A stretch of DNA of 64,000 nucleotides, taken from NCBI GenBank assembly GCA_963743575.1, contig CAVUQC010000007.1:372001-436000 (forward strand). Direction: 5' to 3'. The position numbers and the translations under genes were made by a program. Of this stretch, positions 18,716 to 27,384 are shown piece after piece. The notes under the pieces were generated by a model. That model made no database searches. It was not told the origin of the DNA and saw only the letters and a program-made list of their open reading frames with translations. The first letter of the stretch is position 1, and every line of letters starts with the position of its first letter. The DNA comes from DASUPK01 sp963743575. GTDB taxonomy: Bacteria; Actinomycetota; Thermoleophilia; Solirubrobacterales; 70-9.

Positions 18716-19650
18716 GGCGCCTCCGCCCCCGCCAGCAGGCGGGTGTTGTCGACCGCCATGGTCCGCACCTCGGACTCGCTGAACCCGGCGTCGAGCAGCC
18801 TCTCCGCCATCAAAGGCAGACCGTCCTCGACCGGCGGGTTCTTCACCTGGCCGAGGTCGCTGGAGAGAACTGTGCGCTCGGGCCCGACGGCGCGGGTCCC
18901 CTCGATCCACTGCTCCCAGCTGCACTTGCCCGTATAGGGCGTCGTGAAGCAGCGCTCGATCATCGCGCCCTTCCGGGCCAGCTCGACCTGGTCGTCGATC
19001 GAGATCGCCTGGCCCGGATAGTCGGGATGGGTGAGGACCACGTTCTCGACGCCCTCCGCGAGGGCGGCTTCGACGACGGTGAGCGCCTCGGCGCCCGAGA
19101 TGTGGCCGGTGGAGAGCACCATCCCGTGCTCGGCGGCGAGCGCCAGCACGTCGCGGGTCTCTGGAAGCAGTTCGCCGTCCGCGTCGAACACCGCGACCGG
19201 ATCGGCCCCGATCCCCTTCTCGCGCAGCTCGAACTCGAGCTTCGACCAGACCGGCAGCTTGGTGTCGGGCCCGGCGGCGGCGAGGTGCGCGCGCTCGTTC
19301 TCGGAGTCGACGGTCGGTAGCCACACCTTGCGCGCCCCCTCCCGCGCCGCGATCTCGACCGCGACGGGATTGACGCCGCCGACGGCCCGGTTGAGGACGA
19401 TCGCCCCGAGCACGTCCGTGCCGGGCACGGCCTCCCGCACCACGGCGGCACGCTCGGCAGTGGAGTTGTAATGCGACTTGAGCACGAAGCCCGCGAGCCC
19501 CAGCTCGGCGAAGCGCCGGGCCAGGCCGATGTCGTCGATCCGGCGCTCGACCACGTCGGGCCAGATGTGGACGTGCAGGTCGTAGGCGCCGCGCACCAGC
19601 TCGCGCGAAGCATCCGACGGAGCCTCGGTCGCCTGCCCGGTCGCGCTCAT
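18712..19650 (-). CDS. DUF6282-type amidohydrolase-fold protein, candidate 2-pyrone-4,6-dicarboxylate hydrolase
   Basis: 312 aa. It has the pattern of a metal-dependent amidohydrolase barrel: HxH in DLHVHIWPD (about residue 25), a possible bridging Lys in LKSHYN (about 60), STGHISG, LTHPDYPG and the late Asp in LSSDLGQ. I recognise it as the DUF6282 group, which has no assigned reaction. In the classical 4,5-cleavage pathway the pyrone hydrolase LigI is also an amidohydrolase-fold enzyme. Its place between the dioxygenase and galB, with ATGA/GTGA overlaps on both sides, makes a LigI-like role the simplest hypothesis. Confidence 0.72.
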   Translation of the reverse strand: MSATGQATEAPSDASRELVRGAYDLHVHIWPDVVERRIDDIGLARRFAELGLAGFVLKSHYNSTAERAAVVREAVPGTDVLGAIVLNRAVGGVNPVAVEIAAREGARKVWLPTVDSENERAHLAAAGPDTKLPVWSKLEFELREKGIGADPVAVFDADGELLPETRDVLALAAEHGMVLSTGHISGAEALTVVEAALAEGVENVVLTHPDYPGQAISIDDQVELARKGAMIERCFTTPYTGKCSWEQWIEGTRAVGPERTVLSSDLGQVKNPPVEDGLPLMAERLLDAGFSESEVRTMAVDNTRLLAGAEAP

Positions 19651-20609
19651 GTCTTCGCCGGCTCCTCCACCACCGGCGTCCCGTAGGTGTGGAAGCTCTC
19701 GACGGTCTGCACACCCCAGGCCTGGCCCTTGGCACGCTCGGCCTCCGTCCACACCGTCGCCTCGGGGTCGGTGTCGAAGACGAAGTAGCCGCCCGTGGTC
19801 ACCTCGACCCGGTTGCCCCCCGGCTCGAAGCCGTAGAGGAAGAAGCCCTGCGCGACGGCGTGCTTGGAAGGCGCCGCCTCGATGTGGATGTCGTTGTCGA
19901 GGAAGAGGTCGGCCGCCCGGAGGACCTCCTCGCGGGTGTCGACCCAGAAGGCGAGATGGTGCAGCCGGCCGCGGACGCCGTAGGCGTCCCGGACGTAGAT
20001 CAGCTCGTGGGCGGCGATCGAGAGGCTCATCCACGCTCCCGTCTCGCTGCCGTCGTCGAGCTCGATCCGCTCGTACAGGCGGTAACCGAGAACCTGCTCC
20101 GCGAAATCGCGATTCGCGCGGACGTCCTCGGCCAGCAGGTTGACGTGGTCCAGGCGTTTGATCGCGGCGCCGCGGCCCGTGTAGCGCTGCGGCTGGTTCT
20201 TCAGCGAGGGCCGCAGGTGCTCCGGCGGGGAGTAGCGCTCGGCCTCGTAGTAGATCTCCATCGGGTGCCCGTCGGGATCGGTGAAACGGTAGGCGGGGCC
20301 GTGCCCCACGTCGCCATCGGTCCAGCCGATCCCGCGCCCGGCCGCCTCGATCGCGGCGGCGCGGCTCTGCAGGGCCTCCTCGCTCCAGGCGCGGATCGCC
20401 ATGTGGCCGAGACCGGCCCCCGATGACTCGGTCAGCTTCAGGGAGTAGCGCTGGTAGTCGCCCCAGCCGCGCAGATAGACGGACCCGCCCTCCCGAGCCT
20501 CCTCCTCCATGCCCAGCACACCGGTGAAGAAATCCAGCGAGCGCTGGGGCTCCGGCGTCAAGAGCTCGGCATGGCCGATGTGGGCGAGGTCGCAGAGCGG
20601 CTTGGTCAT
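19647..20609 (-). CDS. Type I extradiol dioxygenase (VOC fold), catechol 2,3-dioxygenase-like
   Basis: 320 aa from ATG 20609, which overlaps the preceding stop (ATGA). It has two repeated VOC domains; the iron site is in the second: His155 (LDHVNL), the His pair 217-218 (RLHHLAFW) and Glu269 (NRVEVTT), which line up with His153, His214 and Glu265 of XylE. It opens an aromatic ring next to two hydroxyls using Fe(II) and O2. Family members act on catechols, but this operon supplies protocatechuate, and the downstream genes fit a 4,5-cleavage product. Substrate should therefore be treated as open: protocatechuate, gallate or a substituted catechol. Confidence 0.85.
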   Translation of the reverse strand: MTKPLCDLAHIGHAELLTPEPQRSLDFFTGVLGMEEEAREGGSVYLRGWGDYQRYSLKLTESSGAGLGHMAIRAWSEEALQSRAAAIEAAGRGIGWTDGDVGHGPAYRFTDPDGHPMEIYYEAERYSPPEHLRPSLKNQPQRYTGRGAAIKRLDHVNLLAEDVRANRDFAEQVLGYRLYERIELDDGSETGAWMSLSIAAHELIYVRDAYGVRGRLHHLAFWVDTREEVLRAADLFLDNDIHIEAAPSKHAVAQGFFLYGFEPGGNRVEVTTGGYFVFDTDPEATVWTEAERAKGQAWGVQTVESFHTYGTPVVEEPAKT

Positions 20610-21394
20610 CGCGGCGCCCCCGTTTCCGACTCGCGCGCCAGGGATCGGAGCCACGCCTCGCTGGCGGAGGCGATCCGGGGCTCAACCCCGACCTCCTCCA
20701 GCATCTCGGCGGCCGCCGCCATCTCCTCCACGCGGCGCTCGGCGTGGATCCGGCTGCCCTCGATCAGCCGCTGCAGGAGCGCCCCGTCTGCGTCCTCGAG
20801 GGTTCGCTCGAGATCGGCGTAGAGCCACTCCTCGAAGCCGAGTTGCTCGGCTGCCGCGAGCGACTCCCCGATCGCCGCCGCCAATCCCTTCGCGAAGACG
20901 CTCCGTGCCAGCTTGCGGGCAGCCGCCGCGCCGGGCTCCGTGCCGACCGCGGTGACCGGCATGCCGAGCGGCTCGAGTGTCTCGGCGAACGACTCGGCGC
21001 CGTCGCCGGAGACCAGGGCCCTGGTCCGCAGCCCGTTGCCCGGGACCGGGCCGATCAGTGCCACGTCCGCGAACAGGGCGCCGGTCGGCCCGATGGCCTG
21101 GGACAGCTCGCGTTTCAGGGCCGGGGCGGCCGTGTTCAGATCGGCGAAGACCTGACCCTCCCCGAGCGCCGGGGCGGCGGACCGCGCCACCTCGAGCGCG
21201 ACGGTGGCGGAGTTGGCGCTGATCACGAGGTCCACACCGGCGACGGCCTCGGCCGCGTCGGTGGCCGACTCGACGCCATCCGGAGCCCGCGCCACCGGGT
21301 CCCAGCCGCGAACCGACGCTCCCGCCGCGGCCAGATCGATCGCGATCGCTGAGCCGGCCTCGCCCAGTCCGATCATGGCGACCGCCGGGCTCAC
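20606..21394 (-). CDS. NAD(P)-dependent dehydrogenase, 6-phosphogluconate/beta-hydroxyacid dehydrogenase fold (DUF1932-like C-terminus)
   Basis: 262 aa from GTG 21394 with GGAGGAG upstream; the start overlaps the pcaC stop (GTGA). The N-terminal Rossmann motif is VAMIGLGEAGSAIA (about 5-18), followed by NSAT and ADLNTAAP, typical of the 6PGDH-NAD-binding family. The C-terminal helical part carries AAAARKLARSVFAKGL and looks like DUF1932. In a 4,5-cleavage pathway an NAD(P)-dependent dehydrogenase (LigC, of a different fold) oxidises the cyclised semialdehyde to 2-pyrone-4,6-dicarboxylate; this protein could fill that role. A beta-hydroxyacid dehydrogenase is the alternative. Confidence 0.75.
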   Translation of the reverse strand: MSPAVAMIGLGEAGSAIAIDLAAAGASVRGWDPVARAPDGVESATDAAEAVAGVDLVISANSATVALEVARSAAPALGEGQVFADLNTAAPALKRELSQAIGPTGALFADVALIGPVPGNGLRTRALVSGDGAESFAETLEPLGMPVTAVGTEPGAAAARKLARSVFAKGLAAAIGESLAAAEQLGFEEWLYADLERTLEDADGALLQRLIEGSRIHAERRVEEMAAAAEMLEEVGVEPRIASASEAWLRSLARESETGAPR

Positions 21395-21765
21395 TCGCTC
21401 TCCTCCTCCAGCACCCGGCTCGCGACCGCGAAGGCCTGGTTGGCCGCCGGCACGCCGCAGTAGATCGCCGACTGCAGCAGCACCTCCTTGATCTCCTCGT
21501 CGCTGAGGCCGTTCCTCCGGGCCGCGCGGACGTGCATGGCCAGCTCCTCGAAGTGCCCGCGCGCGATCAGCGCGGTCAGGGTGATCGCGCTGCGCATGCG
21601 GCGATCGAGCCCGGGCCTGGTCCAGATCTCGCCCCAGGCATATCGCGTGATCAGATCCTGGAAGTCCTTGGTGAACTCAGTGGTCCCCTCGATCGCCTTG
21701 TCGACGTGGTCGTCGCCGAGGACCTCGCGCCGGACCTCCATCCCTCGCTCGTGCTCGTCGCTCAT
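21391..21765 (-). CDS. pcaC: 4-carboxymuconolactone decarboxylase
   Basis: 124 aa, the normal size of single-domain PcaC. It is an all-helical AhpD-fold protein. Typical blocks are EFTKDFQDLITRYAWGEIWTRPGLDRRMRS, LTALIARGHFEELAMHVRAA and EVLLQSAIYCGVPAAN, the last two being the active-site region. It decarboxylates 4-carboxymuconolactone to 3-oxoadipate enol-lactone in the ortho pathway. The ATG shares one base with the pcaD stop (TGATG). Confidence 0.93.
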   Translation of the reverse strand: MSDEHERGMEVRREVLGDDHVDKAIEGTTEFTKDFQDLITRYAWGEIWTRPGLDRRMRSAITLTALIARGHFEELAMHVRAARRNGLSDEEIKEVLLQSAIYCGVPAANQAFAVASRVLEEESE

Positions 21766-22538
21766 CAGCGGCCCTCCCCGTCGAGGAGCCGCACCAGCTC
21801 ATTCGTCACGGCCTCGGACTGCTCCACCGCCGCCAGGTGGCGCGCCTCGGGAAGGACGACGAGCCGCGAGTCGACGACCTCCGCGGCGATCGCCGCGGCG
21901 CGCTCGGGCGTCCCGACCGGGTCCTCCTCGCCGGCAATGACCAGCGTTGGGGCTCGCACGGCCCCGAGCTCGCCGGTCATGTCGAAGTCGCCCAGCGCCT
22001 CGCAGCATCCGGCGTATCCCTCGGGGTTGGTCGTCAGGAAGATCTCCCGGATCCGCTGCACCACCTCGGGGCTTCGCTCCGGGAACGCCGGCGTGAACCA
22101 GCGCTCCATCGTCGCTTCGATCACCGCGGTCATGCCGTCGCTCCGAACCAGCGCGGCGCGGTCGATCCACATCTCGGGCGGCGGCAGCCGCATGGCCGTG
22201 CAGCAGATCGCCAGCCGGTCGATTCGCTCGGCGGCGTTCACCCCGAGCCACATCCCGGTCATGCCGCCGATCGAGAGGCCGCAGAAGGAGACGCGATCAA
22301 GCTCGAGGCGGTCGAGCAGGGCGAGCAGGTCGCCGCCAAGCTCCGCCACCGAATAGGGCCCGGGCGGAGCGGGCGATCCGCCGTGCCCCCGGGTCTCGTA
22401 GCGCAACACCCGGAAGCGCTCCGACAGCGCCGCCGCCTGCGCGTCCCACATGGCCCCCGTCGTGCCGAGCGAATTGGAGAAGACGACGACGGGGGCATCG
22501 CCGGGTCCCTCCAGTGTGTAGGTGACCTCCACGCTCAC
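21765..22538 (-). CDS. pcaD: 3-oxoadipate enol-lactonase
   Basis: 257 aa. Alpha/beta hydrolase: oxyanion region SNSLGTTGAMWD, RYETRGHGGS, nucleophile elbow GLSIGG (Ser near residue 94), acid in GEEDPVGTP and catalytic His in ARHLAAVEQ. It hydrolyses 3-oxoadipate enol-lactone to 3-oxoadipate. GTG 22538 is chosen because GGGAGG precedes it and the GTGA overlaps the pcaB stop; GTG 22532 is possible. In many actinobacteria pcaD and pcaC are fused (pcaL); here they are separate but overlap by one base. Confidence 0.93.
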   Translation of the reverse strand: MSVEVTYTLEGPGDAPVVVFSNSLGTTGAMWDAQAAALSERFRVLRYETRGHGGSPAPPGPYSVAELGGDLLALLDRLELDRVSFCGLSIGGMTGMWLGVNAAERIDRLAICCTAMRLPPPEMWIDRAALVRSDGMTAVIEATMERWFTPAFPERSPEVVQRIREIFLTTNPEGYAGCCEALGDFDMTGELGAVRAPTLVIAGEEDPVGTPERAAAIAAEVVDSRLVVLPEARHLAAVEQSEAVTNELVRLLDGEGR

Positions 22539-23677
22539 GATCCCTCCCCGTAGCGTGACAGGGCGCGATCGACGAAAGCTCCCGCCGAGCCCAGGTCCTC
22601 GCTGACCTCGAGCAGCTCGAGGTTCTCGCGCATCCGCTCCGGCCTCACCTCCAACCCCTCGAGCACATCCCGAATCGCTGCCGCGGCGCCGCCGGTCAGA
22701 GCGAGGGCGTCGCTCAGCGGCCCCCACTCGGACTGCCAGGCCCCGGCCGCTCGCTCGAGCTCCGCTGGCATCGCGGCGAGCAGGACGCCCGCATCGCCGC
22801 GGACCCGCCGGGCGCAGGCGATCGCCACCACGGAGCCGGCGGGGTTTCGCTTGTGCGGCATGCTCGAGGAACCGCCGCGACCGTCGCCGGAGGGCTCAGC
22901 CACCTCGCCGACCTCGGTCTGCGAGAGCAGGACGACGTCCAGGGCGATCTTCTCCAGGGCGCCGGCGGTGATCGCCAGCGACGCGCCGAGGTCGGCGATC
23001 CGCCCGCGAGCCGCATGCCAGGGCACCGCCGGCACGTCCAGCCCCAGCCGGGCCGCGAGCAGGCCGACGACCCGCTCACCGCCGGGGCCGAGCGAGGCGA
23101 GGGTCCCAGCGGGGCCGCCCAGCTGCACGGCGAGCGAGACGGAGCCGAGCCGCTCGCGGGCAGAGACCAGGGAGTCGAGCCAGACGGCGGCCTTCAGGCC
23201 GAAGGTGACGGGCACGGCCTGCTGGAGGAGCGTCCGGCCGGCCATCGGAGTTTCACGATGCCGCCTTGCAAGCTCGGCACAGGCCGCCGCGACGCCATCG
23301 ATGTCCGGCGTGATGACGCCCAGCGCCCGGCTCGCGACCAGCATCGCGGCGCTGTCCAGCACGTCCTGGCTGGTCGCCCCGTGGTGGACGAACCCCGCGG
23401 CGTCCCCGCCGACCTTCTCTCGCAGCTCGGCGACCAGGGGCACCACGGGGTTGGCCGTTTTCCGGCCGGCCACCGCAAGCCGATCGACGTCGAATCCACC
23501 GGCATCGCATGCCGCCCGGATCGCCTTCGCCGCCTCGGCCGGAATCAGCCCAGCCTCCGCCTCCGCCTCCGCGAGGGAGCCCTCCACCTCCAGCATCGCC
23601 CGCAACCAGGCCTCCCCAGAGGTCGTCTCGGCGACGGCGTCGGGGACGAAGAGCCCGCTGAATGGGTCGCCCGCCAC
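22535..23677 (-). CDS. pcaB: 3-carboxy-cis,cis-muconate cycloisomerase
   Basis: 380 aa; other family members are often about 450, so this is a compact form. Fumarase/aspartase superfamily: HHGATSQDVLDSA (conserved region 1 with active-site His), LQQAVPVTFG, and the signature GSSSMPHKRNP (about 275-285). It lactonises 3-carboxymuconate to 4-carboxymuconolactone. The GTG at 23677 lies 7 bases after the pcaG stop and lacks an SD, so it probably relies on coupling. Confidence 0.93.
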   Translation of the reverse strand: MAGDPFSGLFVPDAVAETTSGEAWLRAMLEVEGSLAEAEAEAGLIPAEAAKAIRAACDAGGFDVDRLAVAGRKTANPVVPLVAELREKVGGDAAGFVHHGATSQDVLDSAAMLVASRALGVITPDIDGVAAACAELARRHRETPMAGRTLLQQAVPVTFGLKAAVWLDSLVSARERLGSVSLAVQLGGPAGTLASLGPGGERVVGLLAARLGLDVPAVPWHAARGRIADLGASLAITAGALEKIALDVVLLSQTEVGEVAEPSGDGRGGSSSMPHKRNPAGSVVAIACARRVRGDAGVLLAAMPAELERAAGAWQSEWGPLSDALALTGGAAAAIRDVLEGLEVRPERMRENLELLEVSEDLGSAGAFVDRALSRYGEGS

Positions 23678-23684
23678 CAGGAGG

Positions 23685-24248
23685 CTAGATGACGAAGAAG
23701 GCGGTCTCGGCCTCGCCCTGCAGGCGGATGTCGAAGCGGATGGCCCCGTCGTCCTGGCGCGCGATCAGCGTCTGTCGCTCGGCCTCGTCCTCGATCAGGC
23801 CGAGCACGGGATCCGCGGCGTTGGCCTTCGCCTCATCCGGGAAGTAGATGCGGGTCACCAGGCGGTTGAGCAGGCCGCGCGCGAACACCGAGACGTCGAT
23901 GTGTGGCGCCTGCGGGCGATCATCGGGGCCCGGAACCGGGCCGGGCTTGACGGTCAGGAACTCGAAGCGGCCCTCGGAATCCGTGGCGCAGCGGCCGAAG
24001 CCGGTGAAGCCGTCCTCCAGCGGCACGTCCTCCCGGTCATCCTCGGGATGCGCGTAGCGGCCGGCGGAGTTCGCCTGCCAGATCTCGACGAGCGCGTCAT
24101 CGACCGCGTTCCCCTCGCCATCGGTGACCCTGCCGAGCAGGCGGAATGCGCCCGGGTGGTTGGGATCGACGAGCCGGTCCTCCCCCTCGTAGGGCACCTC
24201 GATGTGGAGGAAGGGTCCGATCGTCTGCGATGGAGTCAGGCTGGACAA
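23685..24248 (-). CDS. pcaG: Protocatechuate 3,4-dioxygenase alpha subunit
   Basis: 187 aa. It begins SSLTPSQTIGPFLHIEVPYEGED and contains the intradiol beta-sandwich: GRVTDGEGNAVDDALVEIWQANSAGRY, LTVKPGPV and QAPHIDVSVFARGL. As expected of the alpha subunit, the Fe-ligand tyrosines and second histidine are not all present (HIDV instead of HIHF). The start is taken as TTG 24248, with GGAGG 11 bases upstream inside the end of pcaH. With PcaH it forms the (alpha beta)n enzyme that cleaves protocatechuate to 3-carboxymuconate. Confidence 0.92.
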   Translation of the reverse strand: MSSLTPSQTIGPFLHIEVPYEGEDRLVDPNHPGAFRLLGRVTDGEGNAVDDALVEIWQANSAGRYAHPEDDREDVPLEDGFTGFGRCATDSEGRFEFLTVKPGPVPGPDDRPQAPHIDVSVFARGLLNRLVTRIYFPDEAKANAADPVLGLIEDEAERQTLIARQDDGAIRFDIRLQGEAETAFFVI

Positions 24249-24254
24249 GATCGC

Positions 24255-24980
24255 TCAATCCTCCATCGGGGTCGCCTCGCGGCCGCGCAGGACGATGTCG
24301 TACCTGTACCCCAGAGCCCACTCCTCGACGGTCCGGTCATGGTCATAGCTGGAGATCATGCGCTCGCGCGCCTTCGCCTCGCGAACGGAGTTGAAGATCG
24401 GGTCCTGGAAGAAGAGCGGGTCGCCGGGGAAGAACATCTGGGTCACCAGGCGCGTCGCAAAGGCGGGCCCGAAGAGCGAGAAGTGGATGTGCCGCGAGCG
24501 CCAGGCGTTCGGGTTGTTCTGCCACGGATAGGCACCGGGCTTGATCGTGACGAACTCGTAGTGCCCGTCGTCGTCGGTCATCGTCCGGCCGCCGCCGCTG
24601 AAGTTGGGGTCGAGTGGAGATGGGTGCTGGTCGCCGTGGTGCCGGTAGCGGCCCCCGGCGTTCGCCTGCCAGATCTCGACCAGCGAGTTCTGGACCGGCC
24701 GGCCGTCGCCATCCAGCAGCCTGCCGTGGACGATGATCCGCTCGCCGATCGGCTCGCCCTCGTGCTGTCGGGTCAAGTCGTTGTCCAGCTCGCCGATCCG
24801 TTCGTCGCCGTAGACCGGGCCCGTGACCTCCGAGAGCGTGTGCGGCATCGGCACCAGCGGGTGCTTAGGCGCACGCGTCCGCGTGGAGGCGTAGTCGGGG
24901 TACAGATAAGGCGGGTTGATCTCCAGGTCGTCTCGGCGATAACCGGTCACCCGGCCGTTCCTGGTCAGTTCCGATGCCAC
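24255..24980 (-). CDS. pcaH: Protocatechuate 3,4-dioxygenase beta subunit
   Basis: 241 aa from GTG 24980, which has AGGAGG 8 bases upstream; the in-frame ATG at 24998 would place that SD inside the gene. The catalytic Fe(III) ligands are visible: Tyr in GGRYRHHGDQH, Tyr in GAYPWQNN, and the two His of SRHIHFSLFG. The N-terminal YRRDDLEINPPYLYPDYAST segment is the usual beta-subunit arm. It lies 25 bases after the CoA-transferase B gene and 6 bases before pcaG. Confidence 0.94.
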   Translation of the reverse strand: MASELTRNGRVTGYRRDDLEINPPYLYPDYASTRTRAPKHPLVPMPHTLSEVTGPVYGDERIGELDNDLTRQHEGEPIGERIIVHGRLLDGDGRPVQNSLVEIWQANAGGRYRHHGDQHPSPLDPNFSGGGRTMTDDDGHYEFVTIKPGAYPWQNNPNAWRSRHIHFSLFGPAFATRLVTQMFFPGDPLFFQDPIFNSVREAKARERMISSYDHDRTVEEWALGYRYDIVLRGREATPMED

Positions 24981-25005
24981 CTTGCCCTCCTCCTTCATCG
25001 ATGCC

Positions 25006-25782
25006 TCATGCGGGGGACTCCAGTGTCGCCCTCAGCTCTCGCAGCTCGCGGAGCTCCTCATCCGAGGGCGGCTCGGTCTCCTCAACGGTCTCCGAGACCC
25101 GCAGCGGCCATTCGGTCTGCTCGCGCGCCTGATCGACGGACACGCCTGGATGAGTCTGGGTGAGGGTGAGCTCGCGGCTCTCGGGATCCGGCCGGAGCAC
25201 CCCCAGGTCGGTGATCACCACGGTCGGCCCGCGCCCCGGCATGCCGAGGCGCTCGCGGTCGCCCGGCGCGTCGCCGTAGCCGACGGACGAGCGGAAGTCG
25301 AGCTTCTCGACGAAGCTCCGCTGGGACTGTCGCATGATCACGATCACCTCCCCGGCCATCGCCGCGATCTCGGGCGCGCCACCGCCCCCAGGCAGCCGCA
25401 CCTTGGGCTTCTCGTAGTCGCCGATCACTGTGCTGTTCAGGTTGCCGAGCCGGTCGATCTGCGCCGCACCGAGGAAGCCGACGTCGATCCTGCCGCCCTG
25501 CAGCCAGTAGGCGAAGATCTCCGGGACGGGAACGACGGCGTCCGCGGTCTCCGCCAGCTCGCCGTCACCGATGGAGAGGGGCAGGTTCCTGGGCTTCGAG
25601 CCGATCGTGCCGGACTCGTAGACCAGCACGGTGCGCGGCGCGTGGGTGAGCCGGGCCAGGTTGGCGGCGGTGCTGGGCAGGCCGATGCCCACGAAGCAGA
25701 CGGTCTCGTCCGTCAGCGCACGCGAGGCCACCACGGTCATCATCTCGTCGGCGGAGACCGCGGTTTCGGCCTCGGTACTCAT
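25006..25782 (-). CDS. pcaJ: 3-oxoadipate CoA-transferase subunit B
   Basis: 258 aa. It is of the glutaconate CoA-transferase B type, with FVGIGLPSTAANLARL and the likely catalytic Glu56 in VYESGTIG, then GGRIDVGFLGAAQIDRLGNLNST and the C-terminal LTQTHPGVSVDQ. It activates 3-oxoadipate with CoA from succinyl-CoA. This is the GctAB/CatIJ-like variety, not the ScoAB-like PcaIJ of Pseudomonas. The start overlaps the stop of subunit A (ATGA). The thiolase for the next step (PcaF) is not in the window. Confidence 0.88.
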   Translation of the reverse strand: MSTEAETAVSADEMMTVVASRALTDETVCFVGIGLPSTAANLARLTHAPRTVLVYESGTIGSKPRNLPLSIGDGELAETADAVVPVPEIFAYWLQGGRIDVGFLGAAQIDRLGNLNSTVIGDYEKPKVRLPGGGGAPEIAAMAGEVIVIMRQSQRSFVEKLDFRSSVGYGDAPGDRERLGMPGRGPTVVITDLGVLRPDPESRELTLTQTHPGVSVDQAREQTEWPLRVSETVEETEPPSDEELRELRELRATLESPA

Positions 25783-26600
25783 GCGACCCCTGCCCTGTGG
25801 AGGACGTGCTCCTCCATCCAGGCCTGGAACGAGTCGCGGTCGCTCGAGATCTCATCCCAGCGCTGGTAGAAGCCGTTGTCGCGGTCGTAGTAGTCGTGGG
25901 CGTAGGAGGGGTGCGCGCCGTGCGGGGCCTCGGCGACGGCGCCCACGGCCCACGTCGGCAGGACGATCGCGCCGGGCCGAGGCTCGAGCTCGTCGACGAT
26001 CTCCTCGACAGTGACCAGGGAGCGGGCCGAGGCCAGCACGATCTCCTTCTGGACGCCCACGATTCCCCAGATCTGCACGTTTCCCTCACGGTCGGCGCGC
26101 TGCGCGTGGACTATCCCCACGTCCGGGTTCAGCGCCCGGACGGCGACCAGCGCCTCGCCGGTGAACGGGCAGGTGATCTCGGCCACGGTCTCGCGCGCGC
26201 GGTCGAAGAGCTCGGTGCCCGTGTAGCCGCGCAGCGTCCCGAACGGAAGGTTGGAGGCGCCCGCGGCGTAGCGGGCCGCCATGCCCGCGTGACTGTGCTC
26301 CTCGAGCTCGAGCGGCTTCGGCCAGTCGTGCTCGACCGCGTCGCGGAGCCTGCGCAAGGAGCCGACGCCGGGGTTTCCGCCCCAGGAGAAGATCAGCTTC
26401 CGCGCGCAGCCCGCTCCGATCATCTGGTCGTAGATCAGATCGGGCGTCATCCGGATCAGCGTCAGGTCGCTCCGGCCCTGGCGGATGATCTCGTGGCCCG
26501 CGGCGAATGGGATCAGGTGGGTGAAACCCTCCAGCGCGACGCTATCGCCGTCATGAACGAGCTCGGCGACGGCCTCGTCCAGCGGGAGTAGCTCAGCCAC
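25779..26600 (-). CDS. pcaI: 3-oxoadipate CoA-transferase subunit A
   Basis: 273 aa from GTG 26600, which overlaps the gntR stop by 8 bases; a TTG at 26615 is possible. It has VHDGDSVALEGFTHLIPFAA, SWGGNPGVGSL and PFTGEALVAVRALNPDVGIVHAQRADREGNVQIWG, the standard core of glutaconate-type CoA-transferase subunit A. It pairs with the next gene. No good SD is seen at either start, so reinitiation after the regulator gene is likely, and the amount of enzyme would track that of its regulator's message. Confidence 0.88.
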   Translation of the reverse strand: MAELLPLDEAVAELVHDGDSVALEGFTHLIPFAAGHEIIRQGRSDLTLIRMTPDLIYDQMIGAGCARKLIFSWGGNPGVGSLRRLRDAVEHDWPKPLELEEHSHAGMAARYAAGASNLPFGTLRGYTGTELFDRARETVAEITCPFTGEALVAVRALNPDVGIVHAQRADREGNVQIWGIVGVQKEIVLASARSLVTVEEIVDELEPRPGAIVLPTWAVGAVAEAPHGAHPSYAHDYYDRDNGFYQRWDEISSDRDSFQAWMEEHVLHRAGVA

Positions 26601-27384
26601 CCGCTCCCCCCGCAACCTCCGGCGCCGGCTCCTCGGGTTCCTCCTGCACCATGCTGAGCACGTCTCGCAGGTAGAGAAGGTGGTCCTTCATCGCTCGCTC
26701 GGCGCGTGCCGGGTCGCCCTTCTCGACCGCCGAGACCAGCGCCTCGTGCTGCTCCACGATCGCCGAGTGGACGACGGCTGGCTCCAGGACGTCGATCAGC
26801 GACGGCTGGAGTACCTCGAAGATCCAATTGGTGAGCGCCTGAATCATGCGGTTGCCGGCGGCTGCGGCGATCGTCTGATGGATCTCGGCGTCGGCCTCCG
26901 AGACGAGCTCGGTGTTGTCGGGATCCGCGGCGGCCCTGTCCACTGCCTCGCGCAGCCGAGTCAGGGTCTCATCGTCCGGCTGGTACGCGGCCAGTCCCGC
27001 CAGCGGGACCTCGAGCAGGACGCGAGCGTCCAGCAGCTCGTGCAGGCTGACCGCTTCCGTCTCGAGCATCATCGCGATCGCGTCGCTCAGGCTGCGGCCC
27101 ATTCCCTGCTCCGCCGTGTGGGCGACGAAGATCCCGCCGCCCGGTCCCTTCGTCGCCCGAATCAGGTTGCCGCTCGAGAGCAGCTTCAGGGCCTCCCGGA
27201 GAGTCGGGCGGCTGACCCCGAACTCGGCCGCGAGGTCCTCCTCGCGGCCGAGAAAGTCCCCCGGCGCGAGGCCCTCGTCCTGCACGTAGTGCTGGATCTG
27301 GACGGCGACCTGCTCACTCGCGCCCCTGATCTGGCGGGCCTGTGGCCTCGGGCGGGATCCCGAGCCCGCCCGCTGTGCATTCAC
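26593..27384 (-). CDS. GntR-family regulator (FadR/FCD type), likely regulator of the pca operon
   Basis: 263 aa. A winged helix-turn-helix (about 22-95: LGREEDLAAEFGVSRPTLREALKLLSSGNLIRATKGPGGGIFV) is followed by an all-helical FCD ligand-binding domain with its metal-site residues (ADAEIHQTIAAAAGN, EQHEALVSAVEKGD). FCD regulators respond to carboxylic acids. GTG 27384 overlaps the stop of the CoA ligase gene. Being inside the operon it presumably controls it, perhaps through the TTATCGATAA palindrome at 28718. The inducer is not known; protocatechuate, 3-oxoadipate or an aryl-CoA are candidates. Confidence 0.87.
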   Translation of the reverse strand: MNAQRAGSGSRPRPQARQIRGASEQVAVQIQHYVQDEGLAPGDFLGREEDLAAEFGVSRPTLREALKLLSSGNLIRATKGPGGGIFVAHTAEQGMGRSLSDAIAMMLETEAVSLHELLDARVLLEVPLAGLAAYQPDDETLTRLREAVDRAAADPDNTELVSEADAEIHQTIAAAAGNRMIQALTNWIFEVLQPSLIDVLEPAVVHSAIVEQHEALVSAVEKGDPARAERAMKDHLLYLRDVLSMVQEEPEEPAPEVAGGAGG

